Shown here in pieces: positions 1 through 7,701 of a DNA stretch of 64,000 bases; position 1 is the first letter of the stretch; every line of letters begins with the position of its first letter. The notes under the pieces are model-generated. The model was not told the origin of the DNA. It was given only the letters and a program-made list of their open reading frames with translations, and did not search any database. The stretch is from Flavobacterium sp. ENC (lineage in GTDB: Bacteria > Bacteroidota > Bacteroidia > Flavobacteriales > Flavobacteriaceae). The stretch spans positions 1 to 64,000 of the forward strand of contig NZ_JAJMOY010000005.1 of NCBI RefSeq assembly GCF_020991415.1, given 5' to 3'. The position numbers and the translations under genes are program-made.

Positions 1-83
1 TTTCTCGCAGATTTGTTAGCTCACGCAAAGGCGCAGAGGCGCTAAGTTTCTCTCTTACGCAATATCCCTTTTGAAAACTACTG

Positions 84-167
84 CCTAGCCCTGATGGAAG
101 TGGAAATCCTTTTGCTTTTTGATGTCAAAAAGCAAAAGATTGGAGCGTACAGCGGGAAATAGCTCCT
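84..167 (+). ncRNA. Structured dispersed element, copy A (candidate Flavo-1-like RNA)
   Basis: Stem-loop element with arms ATCCTTTTGCTTTTTG and CAAAAAGCAAAAGAT around a short loop, and an outer pairing AGCCCTG with the tail near AGCTCC. It is one of four copies in the window (also 21981-22091, 55114-55191 and 58781-58866) that share CATCCTTTTG / CAAAAGAT cores. The family resembles dispersed structured elements of Flavobacterium. Assignment to the Rfam Flavo-1 motif is a guess that a covariance search would settle. Confidence 0.45.
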
Positions 168-256
168 AATTAAATTCCAAATTCCAAAAACTTCGAATTC
201 TTTGAGACGGACACGATAATTGCTGTATACCTTATATATAATGTATAAAAAACAAA

Positions 257-281
257 CCGACAGGTTTTGGAAACCTGTCGG
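257..281. repeat. Perfect 11-bp inverted repeat (CCGACAGGTTT hairpin)
   Basis: CCGACAGGTTT (257-267), loop TGG, AAACCTGTCGG (271-281). It lies in the non-coding region and has no T tract typical of a terminator. It looks like a small REP-type palindrome. Confidence 0.6.
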
Positions 282-408
282 GTTATAGAAATGAAATCAT
301 TCCTTATATATAGGATTGTTTTATCCTTATTATATTAGGACAAGACGGGTTATAATATGACAATCTATATTCTTCTTACATATTATAATATAAACATGTA
401 GATATGTA

Positions 409-439
409 TTGTATGTATTTTTGTAATGCGTTATATTTG
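409..439 (+). promoter_or_regulatory. Bacteroidota-type promoter of thrS
   Basis: -7 element TATATTTG at 432-439 (consensus TAnnTTTG) with TTG at 409-411 about 20 bp upstream. The thrS start at 460 follows by 20 bp. Confidence 0.6.
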
Positions 440-459
440 CATTCACAAAATTATAAACA

Positions 460-2406
460 ATGATTAAGATTACTTTACCCGACGGGTCAATTAGAGAGTT
501 TGCTTCAGGCGTAACTCCGATGGAGGTTGCAAAAAGCATTAGCGAAGGATTTGCAAGAAATGTGATTTCTGCATCTTTTAATGGTACAACAATTGAAACC
601 GAAACTCCATTGACGACCGACGGTAGTCTTATATTATATACCTGGAATGATGCAGAAGGAAAAAAAGCTTTCTGGCATTCGACTTCGCACGTCATGGCGC
701 AAGCCCTTGAAGAATTGTATCCCGGAATTAAATTAACTCTTGGACCTGCAATTTCAAACGGATTTTATTATGATGTGGATTTTGAAGATCAGAAAATAAC
801 TGATGCTGACTTTAAAAAGATCGAAGATCGTGTCCTTGAGATTTCAAGAGGCAAACATGAGTTTAAAATGCGTGCAGTTAGCAAAGCTGATGCTTTAGCA
901 ATGTATAAGGATAACGTTTACAAAACTGAATTGATTTCGAATCTTGAAGACGGAACTATTACGTTTTGTGATCACGCTACTTTTACTGATTTATGCAGAG
1001 GCGGACATATTCCGAATACCGGAATCATCAAAGCTTTTAAAATCATGAGTGTTGCAGGTGCTTATTGGAGGGGTGATGAGAAAAACAAACAGCTGACTCG
1101 TGTTTACGGAACTTCTTTCCCTAAACAAAAAGACTTAACTGAATATCTTGAACTTCTTGAAGAAGCCAAACGTCGTGATCACCGTAAACTTGGAAAAGAA
1201 CTGGAATTGTTTGCATTCTCTCAGAAGGTTGGCGCCGGCTTACCTTTATGGTTACCGAAAGGTGCTGCTCTTAGAGACCGATTAGAACAATTTTTAAAGA
1301 AAGCCCAAAAGAAAGCAGGATATGAGCAAGTGGTTACTCCGCATATTGGACAAAAGGAACTTTATGTAACTTCCGGTCACTATGCGAAATATGGTGCTGA
1401 TAGTTTTCAGCCTATAAATACTCCGGCTGAAGGGGAAGAGTTTTTACTGAAACCAATGAACTGTCCTCATCACTGTGAGATTTACAATGTAAGACCATGG
1501 TCGTACAAAGATTTACCAAAGCGTTATGCTGAATTTGGTACTGTGTACCGATATGAGCAATCCGGTGAATTGCATGGTTTAACCCGTGTTAGAGGTTTTA
1601 CTCAGGATGATGCGCATATTTTCTGTACTCCGGAGCAATTAGATGAAGAGTTCAAAAAAGTAATTGATCTGGTATTATATGTATTCGGATCGTTAGGTTT
1701 TGAAAACTTTACCGCTCAAATTTCGCTGAGAGATAAAGAAAACCGAGACAAATACATTGGTACAGACGAAAACTGGGAAAAAGCTGAAAATGCAATTATC
1801 AACGCTGCTGCCGATAAAGGACTGAATACTGTTGTTGAATATGGGGAAGCAGCATTTTACGGTCCGAAGCTTGATTTTATGGTTAAAGATGCTTTGGGAA
1901 GACAATGGCAATTAGGGACAATTCAGGTGGATTACAACCTTCCTGAGCGTTTTGAGTTAACCTATAAAGGTGCTGATAATGAATTACATCGCCCTGTTAT
2001 GATTCACAGAGCTCCATTTGGATCAATGGAAAGATTTATTGCAATTTTACTGGAACATACCGCAGGAAATTTCCCACTTTGGCTAATGCCTGAGCAGGCT
2101 ATTATCTTGTCTTTGAGCGAGAAATATGAAATATATGCTAAAAAAGTTTTAGATTTGCTAGAAAATCACGAAATTCGCGCCCTAATTGACAACAGAAGCG
2201 AGACAATTGGTAAGAAAATCAGAGATGCAGAGATGCAGAAATTACCTTTTATGCTTATTGTAGGTGAGGAAGAAGAGAAAAACGGAACAATTTCAATTCG
2301 TCGTCACGGTCAGGAAGGAAAAGGGAATATTACAGTTACAATTGATGAATTTGTCGCTATTGTAAACGAAGAAATAAAAAAGACATTAAAAGTTTTTACA
2401 GTTTAA
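460..2406 (+). CDS. thrS: Threonyl-tRNA synthetase
   Basis: Charges tRNA-Thr with threonine in the cytoplasm. The 648 residues follow the full bacterial order: N-terminal TGS domain (about 1-62), an editing domain with the H73-x3-H77 motif and CRGGH near 180, a class II catalytic core with zinc-site Cys in MNCPHH and the motif 3 stretch [12 protein letters not shown], and a C-terminal anticodon-binding domain. Full length for the family. It leads the conserved thrS-infC-rpmI-rplT group. infC begins 16 bp after the stop, so the two are probably co-transcribed. The start follows a good promoter and there is no Shine-Dalgarno, as usual in this phylum. Confidence 0.98.
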   Translation: MIKITLPDGSIREFASGVTPMEVAKSISEGFARNVISASFNGTTIETETPLTTDGSLILYTWNDAEGKKAFWHSTSHVMAQALEELYPGIKLTLGPAISNGFYYDVDFEDQKITDADFKKIEDRVLEISRGKHEFKMRAVSKADALAMYKDNVYKTELISNLEDGTITFCDHATFTDLCRGGHIPNTGIIKAFKIMSVAGAYWRGDEKNKQLTRVYGTSFPKQKDLTEYLELLEEAKRRDHRKLGKELELFAFSQKVGAGLPLWLPKGAALRDRLEQFLKKAQKKAGYEQVVTPHIGQKELYVTSGHYAKYGADSFQPINTPAEGEEFLLKPMNCPHHCEIYNVRPWSYKDLPKRYAEFGTVYRYEQSGELHGLTRVRGFTQDDAHIFCTPEQLDEEFKKVIDLVLYVFGSLGFENFTAQISLRDKENRDKYIGTDENWEKAENAIINAAADKGLNTVVEYGEAAFYGPKLDFMVKDALGRQWQLGTIQVDYNLPERFELTYKGADNELHRPVMIHRAPFGSMERFIAILLEHTAGNFPLWLMPEQAIILSLSEKYEIYAKKVLDLLENHEIRALIDNRSETIGKKIRDAEMQKLPFMLIVGEEEEKNGTISIRRHGQEGKGNITVTIDEFVAIVNEEIKKTLKVFTV

Positions 2407-2422
2407 CTTAAATTATAAAGTC

Positions 2423-2980
2423 ATAGCAATAAGAAGCAACAGAGGTTACCAACCTCGAGTAGAAAAAAAGGATGCACACAGAATAAATAACCTTATTCGC
2501 GGTGTGCAAGAAGTAAGACTAGTAGGTGAAAACATCGAACCAGGTGTATTTAAACTTGCAGAGGCTTTACGTTTAGCGGATCAATTTGAATTGGATTTGG
2601 TTGAAATTTCGCCAAATGCTGAGCCGCCGGTTTGTAAAATCATGGATTACAAGAAATTTGTTTACGAACAAAAGAAACGTGATAAGGTATTAAAAGCTAA
2701 GTCTACACAAGTTGTAGTAAAAGAAATCAGATTTGGTCCTCAAACGGATGAGCATGATTACGAATTCAAAAGAAAGAATGCTGAAAAGTTCCTGAAAGAA
2801 GGTGCTAAACTAAAAGCATTCGTTTTCTTTAAAGGACGTTCGATCATCTATAAAGATCAGGGTCAGATTTTATTACTGCGTCTGGCAACGGATTTAGAAG
2901 AGCATGGTAAAGTAGAAGCTATGCCTGTGTTAGAAGGAAAGAGAATGATTATGTTCATTGCTCCGAAGAAAAAGAAATAG
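2423..2980 (+). CDS. infC: Translation initiation factor IF-3, probable ATA start
   Basis: Binds the 30S subunit and checks initiator tRNA/start-codon pairing. An open frame without ATG, GTG or TTG runs from thrS to a GTG at 2504, but starting there would delete the conserved N-domain segment [16 protein letters not shown]. Reading back gives [13 protein letters not shown] before it, so the start is most likely ATA at 2423 (or ATA at 2429). That gives 185 residues, normal for IF-3. A rare start codon on infC is a known autoregulation device (AUU in E. coli); ATA here would serve the same end. The C-domain runs to the lysine-rich tail APKKKK. The exact start is inferred. Confidence 0.93.
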   Translation: MAIRSNRGYQPRVEKKDAHRINNLIRGVQEVRLVGENIEPGVFKLAEALRLADQFELDLVEISPNAEPPVCKIMDYKKFVYEQKKRDKVLKAKSTQVVVKEIRFGPQTDEHDYEFKRKNAEKFLKEGAKLKAFVFFKGRSIIYKDQGQILLLRLATDLEEHGKVEAMPVLEGKRMIMFIAPKKKK

Positions 2981-3079
2981 TGTTCAGTTTGCAGTTTCAG
3001 TATTCAGTTTTAAAACCTGAAACTTTAAACTTGAAACAAAGAAATAAGTAAGTAAGAATAAATTAAAACACTAGGAAAA

Positions 3080-3277
3080 ATGCCTAAAATGAAAACAAAA
3101 TCTAGCGCCAAGAAACGTTTCAAAGTTACTGGTTCTGGAAAGATTAAAAGAAAGCATGCTTTTAAAAGTCACATCTTGACTAAAAAATCTAAAAAACGTA
3201 AATTAGCTTTGACACACTCAGCGCTAGTTCACTCTACAGATATGAAAAGCATCAAACAACAATTAAGAATTATCTAA
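3080..3277 (+). CDS. rpmI: 50S ribosomal protein L35
   Basis: Small basic protein of the large ribosomal subunit. The 65 residues begin [20 protein letters not shown], the family signature, and are full length. It sits between infC and rplT in the standard order. The 99-bp gap from infC holds only AT-rich 'cagttt..gaaact' repeats. Confidence 0.98.
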   Translation: MPKMKTKSSAKKRFKVTGSGKIKRKHAFKSHILTKKSKKRKLALTHSALVHSTDMKSIKQQLRII

Positions 3278-3309
3278 TAATTCTTTAGGTTAAAAATCAT
3301 TTAAATATA

Positions 3310-3365
3310 ACCTTGGAGTATGGCCATTAAGTTCCTTTGATTTAATTCAGGACGCCTGCTACAAA
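3310..3365 (+). promoter_or_regulatory. Possible structured leader ahead of rplT
   Basis: The 102-bp rpmI-rplT gap contains TGGCCATTAAGTTCCT followed about 12 nt later by AGGACGCC, giving nested pairings TCCT/AGGA and GGC/GCC. L20 represses its own operon through a leader structure in several bacteria. Whether this one is such a leader is inferred from position and pairing alone. Confidence 0.25.
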
Positions 3366-3379
3366 AACACATTAAAATT

Positions 3380-3724
3380 ATGCCAAGATCGGTAAATTCA
3401 GTTGCTAAAAGAGCAAGAAGAAAAAAAATAATGAAGCAAGCCAAAGGTTTCTTTGGTAGACGTAAAAACGTTTGGACAGTTGCTAAGAATGCAGTAGAGA
3501 AAGCAATGTGCTACGCTTACCGCGATAGAAAACAAAACAAAAGAAATTTCCGTGCTTTATGGATTCAACGTATCAACGCCGGAGCCAGATTAGAAGGAAT
3601 GTCTTATTCTCAATTCATGGGTAAAGTTAAAGCTAACGGAATCGAATTGAACCGTAAGGTTCTTGCAGATTTAGCGATGAACCACCCTGAAGCTTTCAAA
3701 GCAATACTTAATAAAGTAAAATAA
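3380..3724 (+). CDS. rplT: 50S ribosomal protein L20
   Basis: RNA-binding protein needed early in assembly of the 50S subunit. The 114 residues match the family throughout: [30 protein letters not shown], and a C-terminal half with [12 protein letters not shown] and NRKVLADLA. Last gene of the thrS-infC-rpmI-rplT unit; a strong terminator follows at 3766-3800. Confidence 0.98.
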   Translation: MPRSVNSVAKRARRKKIMKQAKGFFGRRKNVWTVAKNAVEKAMCYAYRDRKQNKRNFRALWIQRINAGARLEGMSYSQFMGKVKANGIELNRKVLADLAMNHPEAFKAILNKVK

Positions 3725-3765
3725 ACGTTTTATAAACTCAATTTAGATTACTTACTTATCATAGA

Positions 3766-3800
3766 AAAACCATTCGTTAACGCGAATGGTTTTTTGTTTT
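3766..3800 (+). terminator. Rho-independent terminator after rplT
   Basis: Stem CCATTCG (3770-3776) / CGAATGG (3783-3789), extended by flanking A/T pairs, followed by TTTTTTG. Confidence 0.85.
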
Positions 3801-3849
3801 ACAGCTATTTTTTACATTAATTCAATTAGATAAAAGATAACTTTGTCCT

Positions 3850-4674
3850 ATGAAAAAATCATTTCTTATTTTAGTTTTAATTCACTGTCTGGCTATAGCA
3901 GCCCAAGCGCAGACGCTTACAAAGAACGCTATCAGTACAATAATTGGAATAATAGACAAACGGGATTTAAATTGTGCTAGTGAAATTGAAAGAGCCAAAA
4001 CAGATTTCAAATCAAAAGAAGTTTTTTACTATATCGAACCCGAAGGATATCCGGATAGCAATCATAAAAGACATTTCCCATTTTTAAGCGAATTACTTGA
4101 GAAAAAAGGAATCCAGTTTTCAACATCAAAAGAATTGGAAATAGCCTCTTTTTGGATGGAAACTGCTAATGAAAAATATCCGGCAATTACGAATTGCTAT
4201 TACAAGGCATCTAATGAATTACTTGATATAAAATATGGCTATCAATTCACCCGGAAAATAGAACAAACAGCTGACAGCTTGTATGTAATAAGCAGGATCA
4301 ATGACATTTTTGACTACCCGAATGAGGTAGATGCCTACTGCATGATATACCCAAAAGCTGCAGATTTCCTTGATCAGAAAATTCAAATTCAAAAAGATTT
4401 TTTTTCCAATTTCAAATTTCCTGCTGGTTTTATACATCTAACAGATAAAAGAGATTTTATCGCGAAAACTATGTTTATAATAAATAGAGATGATAAAGTC
4501 TCTGATATCAGGATAAATATTGAATTTGAAAATCCGGAAAATCAAAAATTTAATACTGAAATCGTTAATCAACTTATTTCTTTTATTGAGAATGCAAAAT
4601 GGAAAGCTGCTGTCTCAAGCGGTGTAAAAGTAAACAGCTCTTTTAAGATTAACTTCTATAATGAAATTATTTAA
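3850..4674 (+). CDS. Secreted protein with TonB-C-like terminal domain
   Basis: 274 residues with a Sec signal peptide (MKKSFLILVLIHCLAIAAQAQ). The last ~75 residues (FIINRDDKVSDIRINIEFENP, then AKWKAAVSSGVKVNSSFKINF) follow the pattern of the TonB C-terminal fold: a beta strand, a helix ending in 'W+PA', and a final strand. No proline-rich spacer or membrane anchor is seen, so it is not a classical TonB energy transducer. Function unknown, probably periplasmic. A TAACTTTG -7 element at 3838-3845 sits only 4 bp before the ATG, so the 5' UTR would be very short. Confidence 0.75.
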   Translation: MKKSFLILVLIHCLAIAAQAQTLTKNAISTIIGIIDKRDLNCASEIERAKTDFKSKEVFYYIEPEGYPDSNHKRHFPFLSELLEKKGIQFSTSKELEIASFWMETANEKYPAITNCYYKASNELLDIKYGYQFTRKIEQTADSLYVISRINDIFDYPNEVDAYCMIYPKAADFLDQKIQIQKDFFSNFKFPAGFIHLTDKRDFIAKTMFIINRDDKVSDIRINIEFENPENQKFNTEIVNQLISFIENAKWKAAVSSGVKVNSSFKINFYNEII

Positions 4675-4692
4675 CCTTCTGAATTTAAAAAG

Positions 4693-4700
4693 TACATTTG
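4693..4700 (+). promoter_or_regulatory. -7 element of the Crp/Fnr gene
   Basis: TACATTTG fits TAnnTTTG and lies 22 bp before the ATG. No clear -33 element is seen. Confidence 0.45.
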
Positions 4701-4722
4701 CACAGGAGCAAAACTTTACTTT

Positions 4723-5295
4723 ATGCACAAACCACTTATTGACCATATTGAAAAATTTGTCACATTAGAACCTTCAGAAATTGACACTTTAGAATCGTGC
4801 TTAAGTTTGTCTAAAATTAAAAAGAAGGAACATGTATTGCAGGAAGGCCAAACCTGTAATACTCTTTATTTTATCGTTAAAGGATGTATGAGGCAATATA
4901 TTATCAATTCCAAGGGAACTGAGCAGACCCTTCAATTTGGCATAGAAAACTGGTGGATTACAGACTATTTAAGTTATCACAACCACACTCCTTCCCACTT
5001 CTACATTCAGGCTGTAGAAAACTGTGAAGTTATCGCAGTTGAAAAGCCAATTCTTGAGTCTATTCTTATTCAGATTCCAAAACTGGAGCGGTACTTTAGG
5101 GTTGTTTCACAGAAATCATTCGGGGCAGCTCAAATGCGAATCAAGTTTTTGTTCACGATGTCTGCTGAAGAAAGATACCATCATATCAATAACCTGTTCC
5201 CTGAATTTGTACAACGCGTTCCTCAATACATGCTTGCCTCCTATTTAGATTTTTCGGCGGAGTTTATGAGTAAAATCAGAGCGGGGAAAGTCTAA
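4723..5295 (+). CDS. Crp/Fnr-family transcriptional regulator
   Basis: 190 residues. An N-terminal cyclic-nucleotide-binding beta-barrel (about 15-115, with EGQTCNTLYFIVKGCMRQY) leads through the dimerisation helix into a C-terminal helix-turn-helix (RVPQYMLASYL...EFMSKIRAGKV). This is the common Bacteroidota subgroup. No Fe-S cysteine cluster is evident, so it is unlikely to be an oxygen-sensing FNR proper. It is followed by the AhpD-like gene, with a perfect palindrome CTTGAA-GTAG-TTCAAG (5305-5320) between them that looks like a Crp/Fnr operator. Ligand unknown. Confidence 0.9.
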   Translation: MHKPLIDHIEKFVTLEPSEIDTLESCLSLSKIKKKEHVLQEGQTCNTLYFIVKGCMRQYIINSKGTEQTLQFGIENWWITDYLSYHNHTPSHFYIQAVENCEVIAVEKPILESILIQIPKLERYFRVVSQKSFGAAQMRIKFLFTMSAEERYHHINNLFPEFVQRVPQYMLASYLDFSAEFMSKIRAGKV

Positions 5296-5304
5296 CCGGA
5301 ATTT

Positions 5305-5320
5305 CTTGAAGTAGTTCAAG
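5305..5320. promoter_or_regulatory. Candidate Crp/Fnr-type operator
   Basis: CTTGAA-GTAG-TTCAAG is a perfect 6-4-6 palindrome. The core TTGAA-N4-TTCAA has the geometry of FNR/CRP sites (TTGAT-N4-ATCAA). It lies just after the Crp/Fnr gene and 54 bp ahead of the peroxidase gene at 5375. Confidence 0.5.
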
Positions 5321-5374
5321 TTTTAAAAAGCAGATATAAATGAACTTTGTATCAAACTTTAAAAAACAAGTAAA

Positions 5375-5809
5375 ATGAAACCAAGAATCGTTATTCCCAA
5401 AGTAGCTCCTGAAGCTTATCAGGCCATGTTAAGTTTAGAAAAATACATTGCTACAACATCATTAAGTCCTGTTCACAAGGAATTCATCAAAATTAGAGCA
5501 TCGCAAGTAAATGGATGTGCGTACTGTATTAACATGCACACTGCAGATGCACGAAAATTAGGTGTATCTGAACAACGCATTTATTTATTAAGTGCATGGC
5601 GTGAAGCTGATGTCTATACGGAAGAAGAAAAAGCAATTTTAGCACTGACTGAAGAAGTGACCTTAATAAGCCATCATGTCTCTGAAGAAACGTATGAGCA
5701 TGCTGCAAAATATTTTGATGAAAAATCACTTGCTGAGATAATTATGATGATCATTACGATCAATGCCTGGAACCGAATCGGAATTGCTACCGGTATGAGA
5801 GCTGTATAA
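5375..5809 (+). CDS. AhpD-like alkylhydroperoxidase (carboxymuconolactone decarboxylase family)
   Basis: 144 residues of the CMD/AhpD fold. The redox signature CAYCINMHTADARKLG (C-x2-C with the distal His) marks it as a peroxidase-type member rather than a true decarboxylase. It probably reduces organic peroxides with an electron donor not encoded nearby. The preceding Crp/Fnr gene and the palindrome between them suggest it is that regulator's target. A terminator follows at 5846-5870. Confidence 0.9.
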   Translation: MKPRIVIPKVAPEAYQAMLSLEKYIATTSLSPVHKEFIKIRASQVNGCAYCINMHTADARKLGVSEQRIYLLSAWREADVYTEEEKAILALTEEVTLISHHVSEETYEHAAKYFDEKSLAEIIMMIITINAWNRIGIATGMRAV

Positions 5810-5845
5810 TTTTAAAGATAAATTTTACAAAAAAAGCACAAATGC

Positions 5846-5870
5846 AAACCCTCGTCTTCGAGGGTTTATT
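5846..5870 (+). terminator. Terminator after the AhpD-like gene
   Basis: AAACCCTCG (5846-5854), loop TCTT, CGAGGGTTT (5859-5867), then TATT. Confidence 0.7.
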
Positions 5871-5942
5871 CGTATGTACCTGTATATGAGAATCTGATCA
5901 TTTTAATTTTAAAGAATATTCAAAATACCGTATTTCTACGTG

Positions 5943-5971
5943 TTGTCAATTTATAGAATTTTCTATTTTTG
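5943..5971 (+). promoter_or_regulatory. Promoter of the TPR kinase operon, nearly leaderless
   Basis: TTG at 5943-5945, 18 bp spacer, TATTTTTG at 5964-5971. The ATG is at 5977, so transcription would start within a few bases of the start codon. Confidence 0.55.
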
Positions 5972-5976
5972 GCGCA

Positions 5977-7701
5977 ATGATACCACAAAAAATACTAGTT
6001 TACCTTTACATATTTTTTACTCTCCTTGTCTTTTCTTCGTGTCAAAAGAAAGGTATTTTCATTCCAAAAGAAACAAAAAGCAAAACCGAAGTCCGAAAAC
6101 TTATCGCGACTGCCGATCATTTTAATACTGCTAAACAATTTGACAGTGCTTTTTACTATTATAACAAAGCCAAAATAAATTGCAATCCGGGAAATAATAC
6201 CGATGATTATATCTACTGCATATGGAATATGGCAGATATACAACACAATCAGGACGACTTTATTGGAAGTGAAAACACAGTAAAAGAGGCTTTACCATTC
6301 TTAAGCAGTAGTAAAAACGCAATTTATAAGTGGAATGTTCATACCATTTCCGGTAATAATTACATCAATCTTTACAATTATGATTGTGCCCTATATTCTT
6401 TTAAAAAGGCATTGCGCCTAAAAACAGATGAGACCAGAAAACTAAAAGCAAAAAACAACATTGCCTCTGTCTTTATCAAAGAGCGGAAATACAATGAGGC
6501 TTTAGAGATATTACTCTCTTTAAGTCTGAACAGAACTCTTCAGCAGAATCCGGAATACTACTCTAAAATACTTGATAAAATTGGCTTTTGTTATTTTAAA
6601 CTGGAAAATAAAATGGCCCTGTCCTTCTATACCAAAAGCTTAGCCATAAAATCTAAGCTGAAAAATGATTCTGAATTGGGTAAAACGTATTATTATCTTG
6701 CCGAATATTATCAAAAAAGCAATCCGGTTTTATCTCTAAAATATGCCAATCTGAGTTACAAAAAATACACTATCACCAATTGCATTGACAATCGATTAAA
6801 GACTCTTGCGCTTCTTATAAAAAATAGTTCCGATACCAGATTAAAAAGAAATTCAATTTTATATGTTGCCTTAACAGACAGTGTTTTCGAAATAAAACAA
6901 AAAGCAAAAAATCTATTTGCAAGAATTAAATATGATTCTAAAAAAGAAAAAGAGGAAAACTTAAAATTAAAATCTCAAAAAATTAAAAATGAGCTGCAGT
7001 TAGCAAGACAGGAAACGCGAAATATTATTTCTTATGTGATTATTTTAGTCGCTTTGGTCTTTATAATTATTCTCTATTTTTATCTAAAATCCAGAGCTAA
7101 TCGCGAAAAAATAAAGGCAACTTATCATAGTGAGACCAGGATCTCGAAAAAATTACATGACGAGCTCGCCAATGATGTTTACCATGCCATGGTTTTTGCA
7201 GAAAATACAGACCTCTCTACACCTGGAAACAAAAAACAATTGTTAGATAACCTGAATACTATCTATTCCCGAAGCGGAGACATCTCAAAGGAAAAATGCC
7301 CAATCAATACCGACAAAGATTATTTAATTTCATTGAAACAAATGATTTCGGGATTTCACACCCCAAAAAGTAAGCTGTTACTAAATGGTTTAGACGCTAT
7401 TCGATGGAATGAAATTGAAAAAATCCAAAAGATAAATATCTACAGGACTGTACAGGAATTACTGGTAAATATGAAAAAACACAGTAAAGCAACCTTAGTT
7501 ATTCTTACTTTCAAGGAAAACAATAATAACATATCAATTGATTATACTGATAATGGACAGGGTATTGACCTCAAAAAAATAGTAGTGAAGAATGGACTCT
7601 ATAATGTAGAAAACCGAATCTCCGCTGCAAAAGGAAGTATTGCTATTGAATCAAATCCGGAAAAAGGTTTTAAAGTGTTTATTAAATTCCCGTTAGTCTA
7701 A
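5977..7701 (+). CDS. TPR-containing lipoprotein sensor histidine kinase
   Basis: 574 residues. The N-terminal hydrophobic segment ending FSSC is a lipoprotein or signal-anchor sequence. A periplasmic TPR-like helical array spans about 40-300, followed by a coiled coil and one TM helix (about 350-372). The cytoplasmic part holds a dimerisation helix with the phospho-acceptor His394 in KKLHDELAND, the N box (ELLVNMKKHSKAT), the G1 box DNGQGI and NGLYNVENRI near the ATP lid, as in HisKA_3/HPK7 kinases. It should phosphorylate the regulator at 9486. The stop TAA overlaps the ATG of the next kinase (TAATG), which points to coupled translation and perhaps a heterodimer. Confidence 0.88.
   Translation: MIPQKILVYLYIFFTLLVFSSCQKKGIFIPKETKSKTEVRKLIATADHFNTAKQFDSAFYYYNKAKINCNPGNNTDDYIYCIWNMADIQHNQDDFIGSENTVKEALPFLSSSKNAIYKWNVHTISGNNYINLYNYDCALYSFKKALRLKTDETRKLKAKNNIASVFIKERKYNEALEILLSLSLNRTLQQNPEYYSKILDKIGFCYFKLENKMALSFYTKSLAIKSKLKNDSELGKTYYYLAEYYQKSNPVLSLKYANLSYKKYTITNCIDNRLKTLALLIKNSSDTRLKRNSILYVALTDSVFEIKQKAKNLFARIKYDSKKEKEENLKLKSQKIKNELQLARQETRNIISYVIILVALVFIIILYFYLKSRANREKIKATYHSETRISKKLHDELANDVYHAMVFAENTDLSTPGNKKQLLDNLNTIYSRSGDISKEKCPINTDKDYLISLKQMISGFHTPKSKLLLNGLDAIRWNEIEKIQKINIYRTVQELLVNMKKHSKATLVILTFKENNNNISIDYTDNGQGIDLKKIVVKNGLYNVENRISAAKGSIAIESNPEKGFKVFIKFPLV

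Larger units (their letters stand above)
1..459. other. Non-coding region upstream of thrS with dispersed repeats
   Basis: No credible gene. The start carries a 'cacgcaaaggcgcagaggcg' type repeat that recurs in altered form in the 24.9-25.8 kb array. It then holds a structured element at 84-167, an 'aaattccaaattccaa' repeat near 173-188 and a perfect hairpin at 257-281. The thrS promoter lies at the right end. Confidence 0.6.

Noticed and set aside
5024..5248. 74-codon plus-strand ORF inside the Crp/Fnr gene
   Set aside because: Shadow frame of a well-supported gene with no promoter or domain of its own.
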